Positions 8,101 to 13,622 of a stretch of DNA of 20,600 nucleotides are shown here, piece after piece. The stretch's first letter is position 1. Every line of letters begins with the position of its first letter. The position numbers were made by a program, and so were the translations under genes. Under the pieces are notes generated by a model. The model saw only the letters and a list, made by a program, of their open reading frames with translations. It did not search any database and had not been told where the DNA came from. The stretch comes from Caryophanales bacterium UBA6879 (GTDB taxonomy: Bacteria; Bacillota_I; Bacilli_A; RFN20; CAG-288), in contig DKCH01000058.1 of NCBI GenBank assembly GCA_002449135.1, positions 8,774-29,373 on the forward strand, given 5' to 3'.

Positions 8101-10108
8101 TAAATATTGAGTTTCCATTTTCATCTTTAGGACTAAAATTAAAATCTGAAATACTTAACCCAAATAAAGAATTATTTAATTGATCATTATTAACTAAAAC
8201 ATTTTTTAAAATATTAGGAGCAATTTTTTTGAACAATTTTGTTTGATCAAGTTTATCTAAAATATTATTAAGTGCGTTAATGTTTTTTTCATCTTTTAAG
8301 TCGAAATTTCCTTCATTATCAGCTAAAGTCTTAAAGTCTTTAACACAACCAATCATTTTTGAAACTTCATCTTTCAATTCATTATTGGTTATACCTTTTG
8401 CTACGGTTTCAATGTCTTCATTTGAAATATATTTTTTTAACTCATCAGAAGAAGATATCATTTGTTTTAAGAAAAGTTCAAAATCCATTACTTTACTAGT
8501 AAAAATATCTAAACCTAATAAACCGACAAAATTATTTTCTAATACTTCTTCTTGTCCATCATTTACTTTAATTACTTTTCCACCGCAAACTAAGGATGTT
8601 ATAGAATTAATCATTTGATCATCTAAAGAATTTAAAATAGAATCCTTAAAATTATTAATAGTTTCCATAGATAATGTATTAATGTTTTGTAAATAACAAA
8701 AATCAAAAACAAAATCTACTAATGTATCAAATAATTTAACAAAATCAATATTACTATAACTGCTAGATAAGGTAGATAAATAAGGCAATTGATCCTTAGC
8801 CTTAAAAGCAAAATTTGCAAGTAATTTAGCTAAATTATCTTTGATTAAAGAAGAATTTAATGCAACATTAATAGCTTGCTTATAATCTTCTTTTTTAGAA
8901 TAATCTATTTCAAAATAATTAGGAACCTCAGAATTTTCTAAAAGAGGTACAGCATAAAAAGTAATTACCCCTGCTTGATATAACTTACTATAAATTTGAT
9001 TAATATCGCTAAAAAAGTTATCAAGATTCCAATTAATATCAGAAAAATCAACACCTAAATCCTTTACTTGATCAATATTTGTGCCAATTTCAGCTAAAAC
9101 TGGCATAATATACACCAAAGTCTGCCACTGACTTAAATTAGATAAAACACCTGAAATAACTTCTGGTAACAATAATGTTTGATAATCGATTTTGAAATTA
9201 AAAGAATTAGAATCACTAGAAAAAGAAAAAGAAGAAGAAATAGAATCTGCAATTTTTAAAATCGCATCAATTTCAGAATAAAAAGAAGTTTTAACCCCAT
9301 TAACATTTGCTTGAGTAACTTGTGACATTAACTTATTATCTAAAACATTGCTAGGATCTTTAGAACCTAAACCAATTGCAGAATAAAAAGCTGAATCATT
9401 ATAGGAAGAAAGAAGTTCTAATATAGCTTGAAATTCAGTATTAGAAACTTCTTGATTATCCTGATTATTATTTTGAGTTTTAATAATTTCATCACTAGCT
9501 TTAGAAGCAATAGATACTAAAGAAGAAAGTGGAGATAAAAATAAAGAAGCAATAACTGTTCCACATACAACCCCTTCAATAGAAGCAATAAGTCTATGTC
9601 TCTTGTTTCTTCTTCTCTCTTTAGAAAGTAAAACCATGAAAGTAATTAAATAAACTAACCAGTATATTAAAGGAGTTAAAAAAGCAATTAATATCATTCC
9701 AGTAACAAAAAAGATCAGTCCAACTAAAGAATGACCTAAAGATAAGGCAGTATTATAAATATCACCACTTGTAGTGGAAGTAGTAATATCATTTAAACTC
9801 GCATCCAAATAATCAATAATAGTTTGATCAACACTTGTTAATAAAATAGATTTACCATCATTTAATGATATTTCATAATTAAAAAATTGAGATAAATCTA
9901 TAGAACAAAGCTGTGAAACAATTCCAGGAGTACAAAAAACTAGAACAATAACCAAGATTCCTTCAACTATATATTTACATGTAGTGCGATAGACACCTCT
10001 AATTAAAGCAAAAATTCCACCAATCAAGGCTCCAAGTAAAAGAAAAATAAATAAATAATTCCAAGAAAAATTTTCAGCAATTTGTGTAACAGATATAAAC
10101 AAATCCAT
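5117..10108 (-). CDS. Giant CvpA-like membrane protein with a large repetitive exported region, 1663 residues
   Basis: The N-terminal 200 residues hold about four membrane segments (near 18-38, 47-66, 124-160 and 174-199). The basic loop RGVYRTTCK between the first two and KERRRNKRHR (164-172) before the last fit the positive-inside rule with the N-terminus outside and everything after residue 200 outside. The loop after TM1 and the GVVCGTVIASLFLSPL final segment resemble CvpA-family proteins, which are normally only about 160-200 residues. The remaining ~1460 residues are helical, rich in Asn, Ser, Leu, Ile and Lys, with no cysteine clusters or enzyme motif. Degenerate repeats of the type D-hydrophobic-x-x-hydrophobic...LL...LFK...hydrophobic-Pro...L are visible near 600-640, 792-825, 873-900 and 1005-1040. 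It is the first gene of the operon with yigZ, mrp and the CBS gene. The CvpA link is an inference; function unknown. Confidence 0.65.
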   Translation of the reverse strand: MDLFISVTQIAENFSWNYLFIFLLLGALIGGIFALIRGVYRTTCKYIVEGILVIVLVFCTPGIVSQLCSIDLSQFFNYEISLNDGKSILLTSVDQTIIDYLDASLNDITTSTTSGDIYNTALSLGHSLVGLIFFVTGMILIAFLTPLIYWLVYLITFMVLLSKERRRNKRHRLIASIEGVVCGTVIASLFLSPLSSLVSIASKASDEIIKTQNNNQDNQEVSNTEFQAILELLSSYNDSAFYSAIGLGSKDPSNVLDNKLMSQVTQANVNGVKTSFYSEIDAILKIADSISSSFSFSSDSNSFNFKIDYQTLLLPEVISGVLSNLSQWQTLVYIMPVLAEIGTNIDQVKDLGVDFSDINWNLDNFFSDINQIYSKLYQAGVITFYAVPLLENSEVPNYFEIDYSKKEDYKQAINVALNSSLIKDNLAKLLANFAFKAKDQLPYLSTLSSSYSNIDFVKLFDTLVDFVFDFCYLQNINTLSMETINNFKDSILNSLDDQMINSITSLVCGGKVIKVNDGQEEVLENNFVGLLGLDIFTSKVMDFELFLKQMISSSDELKKYISNEDIETVAKGITNNELKDEVSKMIGCVKDFKTLADNEGNFDLKDEKNINALNNILDKLDQTKLFKKIAPNILKNVLVNNDQLNNSLFGLSISDFNFSPKDENGNSIFISELKKLVSLLPSIGKVADVFKQGNIDEQLKNIDLTDLEKILTGIIDNKVINPKKRIDGSNLVANDNFNRFLIGLFKNEAFTKIGLSLPNDLNKIVWLGENGEIKHLINLLKVVQDYYSFFTSDNVDLNNISPRMIRELFEKIGSVELFKESLPKMLNSKIAPLLDKIGVSLNFYVIDDYALEGEVLSSIIEKLQQLGTTDFTKVDFLSLDPVQVNSLLTTLAQSSLLKVQIDESGYYVDKFGQVLYSMMNNSNIKSIFNNSLSSNDFSTVEDKLTGKEKENFKWVSNPTYNGTYSYTKDGQQINVDKQLIDTEGQISKFVNLYKQIKDLKLLEKDFDYKSIDGLQVKNLLNAIDDTIFLRNSIPNCLNYLLKDSSKIEFSGTFIDLNSINFSLYTTLSDQERKDEISYLSDIYDYAIYKNSLKEISQGMNVSRNDGINGSTNNYIELTNQQITSFENFLNDIANLQMATTKKNGYSHSFFTTIISSCLSASKVDKFITGSADSELADNLLSSRIETISTSKGNNQWTFDPQLSSSDRIVNNSKSEILNLTRIIRYLVDNKVPTNNLLGYLSMPINVIEQILVYVNNSKLCHYFVPNVFDVFFNKMNINSYLQFDNIQYRTINTHVHTSYNEEDLNYWNENIINFCELLDNINEATNGSLDFNKLKVGTGEGEVNLYNIISPLNKINLFNDSKEYLIYNLISNFKTGNFNTLSYIRDYQTNGIISSYQYNSKKAYMIKNLLFRPGQSEEALKIQCDIISNCLSEVSNLSNIDFNEVKDTSLRDEAYNVLISAFDIKYENSKLNVNSSYLMEEIYSNFLAEKLSNLTNISKENIEFFKTFFFKEGNNDKKDYEYFNIIEIRGLKGLLTLTDLSDKDTNSEEFKKAFKSAFTLMGRKYSNIKPTENDAQLQFLYQIENDSTLTRYNYNNTRLVNSKIAIKLFDNYADKVIIKNNLTLKNIIDSYNIINSNDPIDFNKISFEEAAEKVISYISSTII

Positions 10109-10141
10109 ATTCTTTATTTCTTCTCCCTACCTTCAATCTTT

Positions 10142-10147
10142 ATTATA
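10142..10147 (-). promoter_or_regulatory. -10 box for the giant membrane-protein operon
   Basis: A perfect TATAAT on the minus strand, with a weak TTGTTT 15 bp upstream as the only -35 candidate. It would place the start near 10135 and a leader of about 27 bases, which contains GGGAG about 14 bases before the ATG (a long spacing). It lies in the 106-base divergent gap shared with the plus-strand CPBP gene. Confidence 0.45.
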
Positions 10148-10186
10148 CTAAATTTTTATCATAAACAATTAAATGAGATAAATTTA

Positions 10187-10210
10187 TGTTAAAATTTATC
10201 AATCAGGAGG
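10187..10210 (+). promoter_or_regulatory. Extended -10 and perfect ribosome site of the CPBP-TraX genes
   Basis: TGTTAAAAT (10187-10195) is an extended -10 with one mismatch. AGGAGG (10205-10210) is a perfect Shine-Dalgarno sequence but only four bases from the ATG, an unusually tight spacing. The predicted leader is very short. Confidence 0.45.
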
Positions 10211-10214
10211 TAAT

Positions 10215-11069
10215 ATGCAAATTTATAATGATCCATCTAGCTATGATGCTATGAAAAATAAAAAACAATTAGATGACAATTATAAGCCATATCAACTTAT
10301 TATTTTCTTTCTAGTAGGATGGTTAGGTTTCCAGCTTTTAGGTTTAATAATGGAGTTAGTATTTGAACTTATTTTTAAGGAAAACTTTATTGATCCTGAA
10401 ACTAAATATGTTAATCCTCTTATTAATTCTTTTTTTACTTTAGTTACATATTTACTATTAGCTGGCATTTTAGTTTCTCTTTTATACTTTTTTAACCCAT
10501 CTGCTTTTAAGAAAATTGTTAAAAATTTTGGAACAAAAGAAACTTATTTAGCAGCCATAATGTTTTTTGCTATCTACTATGGTTTAAATATCTTAGTAAA
10601 TTTCCTTATGCTTGCAATTGAAAAAATGTTTAATATAGTTATAAATAATTCTGAAAACCAGGCTGCTTTAGAAACAATGATTAAAGTTAACCCATTTGCT
10701 ATGATTTTTACAACTTGCTTTTTAGCTCCTATATGTGAAGAAACAACTTATCGTTTAGGTTTATATTCTCTTTTAGCAAAGAAAAATAATATATTAGCTT
10801 TTATTGTTACAGTCTTATTTTTCACTTTAATTCATTTAGATTTTATCTCACCTATAATAAATAATGACTATTCAACACTTGCTAATGAGGCGTTAAATAT
10901 TCCAGGTTATTTAGTTGGTGCAAGTATTTTAACCTTAGCTTATGCTAAACATAAAAGATTATCTGATTCTATTTTAACTCATTGTTTTGTAAATTCATTT
11001 TCGATGATTTTTATTTTAATTTCTTCTTTTTTACCACAATCTCAAACTGTACTTATAAATATAATCTAA
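10215..11069 (+). CDS. CPBP-family intramembrane metalloprotease (CAAX-protease/bacteriocin-processing type)
   Basis: A polytopic membrane protein of 284 residues with about eight hydrophobic segments. All three CPBP (Abi) motifs are present: EETTYR at 175-180, His207 in FFTLIHL, and His256-x3-Asn260 in THCFVNS. In the family these glutamates, histidines and the asparagine form the intramembrane active site of Rce1-like proteases. Bacterial members process peptides, confer bacteriocin self-immunity or act in membrane-protein turnover; no bacteriocin gene is seen nearby, so the substrate is open. The N-terminal 25 residues are hydrophilic and cytoplasmic-looking. The ATG follows AGGAGG. The TraX gene begins one base after the stop, so the two are probably co-transcribed and translationally coupled. 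Confidence 0.88.
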   Translation: MQIYNDPSSYDAMKNKKQLDDNYKPYQLIIFFLVGWLGFQLLGLIMELVFELIFKENFIDPETKYVNPLINSFFTLVTYLLLAGILVSLLYFFNPSAFKKIVKNFGTKETYLAAIMFFAIYYGLNILVNFLMLAIEKMFNIVINNSENQAALETMIKVNPFAMIFTTCFLAPICEETTYRLGLYSLLAKKNNILAFIVTVLFFTLIHLDFISPIINNDYSTLANEALNIPGYLVGASILTLAYAKHKRLSDSILTHCFVNSFSMIFILISSFLPQSQTVLINII

Positions 11070-11070
11070 A

Positions 11071-11925
11071 ATGGATTTGGAATTTAAAAAATATTCTTAT
11101 CAAATAATAAATCATTTTACCTTAAAAATTATTGCCATTATTTTAATGACTATTGATCATATAGGTATGCTTTTGTTTCCAATTAATTCTAATATTTATA
11201 TAATATTAAGAACTATAGGTCGCTTAGCTTTACCATTATTTATTTTTATGGCAGTAGAAGGATCATTTCACTCTAAAAAACCATACATCTATGTTTTAAA
11301 GTTTCTTATATTAGGATTCATTATTGATATAGGTGAACTTGTTTTTCTTAATCGTTATGATGGTAATGCTTTTATAACTTTAGGAGTAGGAACCTTAGGA
11401 TGTGTTTTAGTAAATAGAAAAGACTATTATTCATATTTAGCAATACCATTAGCTATTTTAATGATTCTAGCTGATTTTAATTTCTTTCCTTTAAGAATGG
11501 ATTGTTCCTTCCTAGGACTATTTATCTTTATTGGTATATATTTAGGAGAATATTTACCTAATGTTTATTTTAATTATCTTGGTAAAAAACTTAATTACGA
11601 TAATAATTCATTAGAAATAGTAAAAAAACATATGCTAAGAAGTAAACAAAATATTGGTGCCCTTTGTGGTATCTTTATTGCTTATATTGCGTTTATGTTT
11701 CTAGATATGTTTAATATTTACTCTTTTCTTGTAACTAATTTGCTACCATTTAGAATAGTTTCTTATGGCTGTCTCGCTTCTATAATTATTCTTTTTTATA
11801 ATGGTAAGCAAGGATATTCAAATAAGTTTTTAAATTGGGGATTCTATTTTTATTATCCATTACATTTATGTATCTTATATGGCATAAGTTTACTTTCATT
11901 ATGCATATGCGTTGCTTTTATTTAG
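11071..11925 (+). CDS. TraX-family polytopic membrane protein
   Basis: The protein has 284 residues and eight to ten hydrophobic segments. The TraX signature is clear at the N-terminus: LKIIAIILMTIDHIGMLLFP (residues 18-37, with Asp29-His30), then LRTIGRLALPLFIFMAVEG (46-64) and, near the C-terminus, FYFYYPLHLCIL. TraX of the F plasmid acetylates pilin; chromosomal Firmicute homologues are usually outside any conjugation locus and are thought to be membrane acyltransferases of unknown substrate. There is no conjugation gene in this window, so a pilin role is not supported. The start is one base after the CPBP stop with no clear ribosome site, consistent with coupling. The trxA-like gene follows after 39 bases with its own good ribosome site and no intervening terminator. 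Confidence 0.85.
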   Translation: MDLEFKKYSYQIINHFTLKIIAIILMTIDHIGMLLFPINSNIYIILRTIGRLALPLFIFMAVEGSFHSKKPYIYVLKFLILGFIIDIGELVFLNRYDGNAFITLGVGTLGCVLVNRKDYYSYLAIPLAILMILADFNFFPLRMDCSFLGLFIFIGIYLGEYLPNVYFNYLGKKLNYDNNSLEIVKKHMLRSKQNIGALCGIFIAYIAFMFLDMFNIYSFLVTNLLPFRIVSYGCLASIIILFYNGKQGYSNKFLNWGFYFYYPLHLCILYGISLLSLCICVAFI

Positions 11926-11964
11926 TTTTGTTTTAAAATAATAAAGAAAAAGGAGAAATATAAA

Positions 11965-12279
11965 ATGATTAAATACATTAAATCAAAAGAAGAATTTCAA
12001 AACGAAATTAAATCTGGAATAGTCGTAGTTGACTTTTTTGCCACCTGGTGCAATCCTTGCCAAAGATTAGGACAAGTTTTAGAAAAGATTGCCGGTGAAG
12101 ATAATCCTTTAAGAATTATTAAAGTTGATGTTGATCAATTCCAAGAATTAGCAATGGAATATAATGTCGAATCAATTCCTCAAATTAATATCTTAAAAGA
12201 TGGAAAAGAAGTTTATTCATTTTTAGGCTATAAAGGCTCAGATGAATTAAATGAAATCTTTACTAAATATTGTAAGTAA
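11965..12279 (+). CDS. trxA: Thioredoxin with a WCNPC active site
   Basis: A 104-residue protein of exactly thioredoxin size and fold pattern: VVVDFFATWCNPC (active site Trp28-Cys29-Asn30-Pro31-Cys32), then VDVDQFQELAMEYNVESIPQI with the cis-proline loop (SIPQ, where most thioredoxins have a Thr after the proline) and the C-terminal GYKGSDEL region. It reduces protein disulfides in the cytoplasm. The middle residue is Asn rather than the usual Gly (WCGPC), which may shift the redox potential. AAGGAG lies nine bases before the ATG. It follows traX by 39 bases and is followed by a hairpin and the tRNA genes. Thioredoxin assignment is secure; whether it is the main thioredoxin of the cell is unknown. 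Confidence 0.92.
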   Translation: MIKYIKSKEEFQNEIKSGIVVVDFFATWCNPCQRLGQVLEKIAGEDNPLRIIKVDVDQFQELAMEYNVESIPQINILKDGKEVYSFLGYKGSDELNEIFTKYCK

Positions 12280-12286
12280 ATAAATT

Positions 12287-12354
12287 AATAAAGTGGTTTA
12301 AAATTATCTTGAAATTTTAATGAAAATGTGAAAAGATAATAAAGCCACTTTATT
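12287..12354 (+). terminator. Long inverted repeat between trxA and the tRNA genes, possible terminator
   Basis: AATAAAGTGG (12287-12296) and CCACTTTATT (12345-12354) are perfect 10-bp inverted arms; inside, TTATCTT pairs with AAGATAA to extend the hairpin. The right arm ends with TTTATT rather than a clean T-run and abuts tRNA-Asp. It may terminate trxA transcription or direct processing of a trxA-tRNA transcript. The loop also carries TTGAAA and GATAAT, but their 20-base spacing makes a tRNA promoter unconvincing. Confidence 0.45.
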
Positions 12355-12355
12355 T

Positions 12356-12431
12356 GGATCAGTGGTGTAGCGGTTAACATGTCTCCCTGTCACGGAGAAG
12401 ATCGCGGGTTCGATTCCCGTCTGATCCGCCA
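12356..12431 (+). tRNA. tRNA-Asp (anticodon GUC), CCA encoded
   Basis: Complete cloverleaf of 76 bases: acceptor GGATCAG pairs with CTGATCC, anticodon stem TCTCC/GGAGA encloses CTGTCAC with anticodon GTC, and the T-arm is GCGGGTTCGATTCCCGT. Discriminator G and an encoded CCA end the gene. It is followed four bases later by tRNA-Gly, so both are likely cut from one transcript. Confidence 0.95.
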
Positions 12432-12435
12432 CTAT

Positions 12436-12509
12436 GCAGGTGTAGTTCAGTGGTAGAACTTCTGCCTTCCAAGCAGATCACGCGGGTTCGATTCCCGTCA
12501 CTTGCTCCA
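12436..12509 (+). tRNA. tRNA-Gly (anticodon UCC), CCA encoded
   Basis: Complete cloverleaf of 74 bases: acceptor GCAGGTG pairs with CACTTGC (one G-U), anticodon stem TCTGC/GCAGA encloses CTTCCAA with anticodon TCC, T-arm GCGGGTTCGATTCCCGT identical to the tRNA-Asp T-arm. Discriminator T and encoded CCA. A strong terminator follows 13 bases after the end. Confidence 0.95.
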
Positions 12510-12521
12510 AAATAGTAAAAT

Positions 12522-12551
12522 AAGCCTGATACAATGTTATCAGGCTTTTTT
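12522..12551 (+). terminator. Rho-independent terminator of the tRNA operon
   Basis: AAGCCTGATA (12522-12531) pairs perfectly with TATCAGGCTT (12538-12547) around a six-base loop and is followed by a T-run to 12551. This is the strongest terminator in the window and cleanly separates the housekeeping block from the accessory region to the right. Confidence 0.9.
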
Positions 12552-12692
12552 ATTGCAAAAATAATAGGATTTACATTTAAAGTAGGTTACCTTAATTTAA
12601 AAATTTAATTTTACAGGCTCTTAGTAGATTTCATTTAGAGGTTCTATTAACAGTTTTTTATTTTATTTTTTACACGATTTGAATTTAAAGAG

Positions 12693-13337
12693 AAATTAAT
12701 GCACGATTAAGTTTGATTCCATATGATGGATCTCTCAAAATTAAAGATATATATGATAAAAAATATTTAAATTAGTAAACGTGTTTTATATCGAAATACA
12801 TTTCCTTATGTTGACTTGTATTCCGATAAATTATTCATATAAATATCTAGATTATTAAATATTGATTTTTCTAGAGACAATATGAAATCAAATATTTATG
12901 ATCAAGCTATTCTTGAAGGTGTTGCTCCTACGTTTCCTGATACGAAGGCAATTATTGACAATATAAAATTTAGTAGAATGACACCACAGATATGCAAAAA
13001 ATATTAAATTTAAAACATGCTTGAGAATTTATTATAGATAAAAAGTAATATCATCTAAATCAATTTATTTAATATTTTATTATATCGCTAGTCTTGTAAA
13101 TGAGTTTTTTATACTTATGATTGTTAATTAAGCTGCGTTTTTGTAACAATTAGAATAAAATCATACATTACACAATTACCATTAGAAAATATCATCAAAG
13201 ATTAGATTAATAAAATATTAAACATATTAATATAGCAATTAAACTTTGTTTATATTGTATGAAAGCTCAAAATTTTAATGATAAAAATAAAAGAGCATCA
13301 GTAATATTAATATGTACTCATTTTCCAAGACATTAAG
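12693..13337 (+). pseudogene. Decayed Fic-domain protein gene
   Basis: No intact frame exists, but plus-strand fragments in shifting frames read in order as a Fic-family protein: ARLSLIPYDGSLKIKDIYDK (about 12710-12765), KRVLYRNTFPYVDLYSDK, then from 12882 MKSNIYDQAILEGVAPTF followed by PDTKAIIDN, next MQKILNLKHA*EFIID (W codon now TGA at 13022-13024), IASLVNEFF, and finally CMKAQNFNDKNKRASVILI (about 13250-13312). The last matches the Fic catalytic loop pattern HxFxDGNKRxA with substitutions at the invariant His and Gly. Damage includes a one-base loss after CAG at 12989 and several in-frame stops. Fic proteins transfer AMP or other moieties to target proteins and often act as toxins or in defence-associated loci. 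No start, ribosome site or C-terminus can be placed, so the limits are approximate. The stretch 12552-12692 before it shows nothing I can support. Confidence 0.65.
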
Positions 13338-13490
13338 GGAAAACAATAAATTTTAAAAGCTTTTTTAAAAAATAGGTTAAAAATTTATAATACTAACACT
13401 ATTTAATAAATTTGTCTATAAAATAGTGCACCAAAAAAAGGTCAAAATTTCATTTTAAAAATGATATATATAATTTATAATAAAAATGCT
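13338..13490. other. AT-rich region upstream of the tracrRNA terminator, possible cas regulatory region
   Basis: No gene is visible. CACTATTT (13397-13404) and AAATAGTG (13421-13428) are 8-bp inverted arms spaced by 16 bases. TGATATATA and two TATAAT boxes (13469-13474, 13476-13481) could form a plus-strand promoter for the cas operon, but no acceptable -35 accompanies them and AT content alone could produce them. If used, the cas9 leader would be about 135 bases and fully antisense to tracrRNA. Confidence 0.3.
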
Positions 13491-13494
13491 AAAT

Positions 13495-13516
13495 AAAAAA
13501 GTTCCATTACTGGAAC
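13495..13516 (-). terminator. Rho-independent terminator of tracrRNA
   Basis: On the minus strand GTTCCA-GTAA-TGGAAC (plus 13501-13516) forms a 6-bp stem with a tetraloop, followed by six T (plus 13500-13495). It defines the tracrRNA 3' end and also supplies its last hairpin. Confidence 0.85.
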
Positions 13517-13584
13517 TAATACCACAAAACGCGGTTGAAGATGTGACAATAAGTTTATTTGAACTTTCTATTGCCATTTCTAAC
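13495..13584 (-). ncRNA. tracrRNA of the type II-A CRISPR-Cas9 system
   Basis: The minus strand starting at 13584 reads GTTAGAAATGGCAATAG, which pairs over 17 bp (one G-U) with repeat bases 9-25 (CTATTGCTATTTCTAAC). After a bulge (AAAGU opposite GA) the next six bases, TCAAAT (13562-13557), pair with the first six repeat bases GTTTGA. This stem-bulge-stem layout closely mirrors the S. pyogenes crRNA:tracrRNA duplex that Cas9 and RNase III recognise. Downstream are a hairpin ACCGC/GUGGU with a GUUUU loop (plus 13521-13535) and the terminator hairpin. A clear counterpart of the short nexus hairpin is not evident. The RNA would be about 90 bases. It is encoded upstream of and antisense to cas9, as in S. 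pyogenes. Confidence 0.88.
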
Positions 13585-13590
13585 AAAGAT

Positions 13591-13619
13591 ATATTAGCAA
13601 ATAAGAAAAGGAAAATCAA
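13591..13619 (-). promoter_or_regulatory. tracrRNA promoter, overlapping the cas9 ribosome-binding region
   Basis: On the minus strand: -35 TTGATT (plus 13614-13619), a 17-bp spacer, and an extended -10 TGCTAATAT (TAATAT at plus 13591-13596 with TG two bases before). A start six to seven bases downstream falls exactly on the first anti-repeat base (13584). The -35 ends three bases before the cas9 ATG and the cas9 AAAAGGA ribosome site lies in the spacer, so RNA polymerase at this promoter would occupy the cas9 translation-initiation DNA. The AT-rich centre also contains a plus-strand TATATT (13589-13594) that could be a divergent cas9 -10. Confidence 0.65.
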
Positions 13620-13622
13620 GAT

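Noticed and set aside
7776..8618. Two plus-strand frames inside the giant membrane-protein gene
   Set aside because: They are antisense to a continuous 1663-codon gene, lack ribosome sites and have translations dominated by Leu, Ser, Phe and Lys as expected of an antisense frame in AT-rich coding DNA.
12309..12340. TTGAAA...GATAAT as the promoter of the tRNA operon
   Set aside because: The 20-bp spacing is too long for a normal sigma-70-type promoter and both elements lie inside the hairpin region.
12406..12498. 19-base direct repeat in the two tRNA genes as an attachment site
   Set aside because: It is the conserved T-arm shared by tRNA-Asp and tRNA-Gly and is explained by tRNA structure.
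13022..13024. TGA in place of Trp in the Fic fragment as evidence for the Mycoplasma genetic code
   Set aside because: cas2 ends in TGA, intact genes use TGG for Trp without internal TGA, and the Fic fragment also has a frameshift and TAA/TAG stops, so this is a nonsense change in a pseudogene.
13557..13584. Repeat-like sequence before cas9 as a stray CRISPR repeat or array remnant
   Set aside because: It is the complement of the tracrRNA anti-repeat: it lacks the last third of the repeat, has the bulge insertion, and is followed on the minus strand by hairpins and a terminator.
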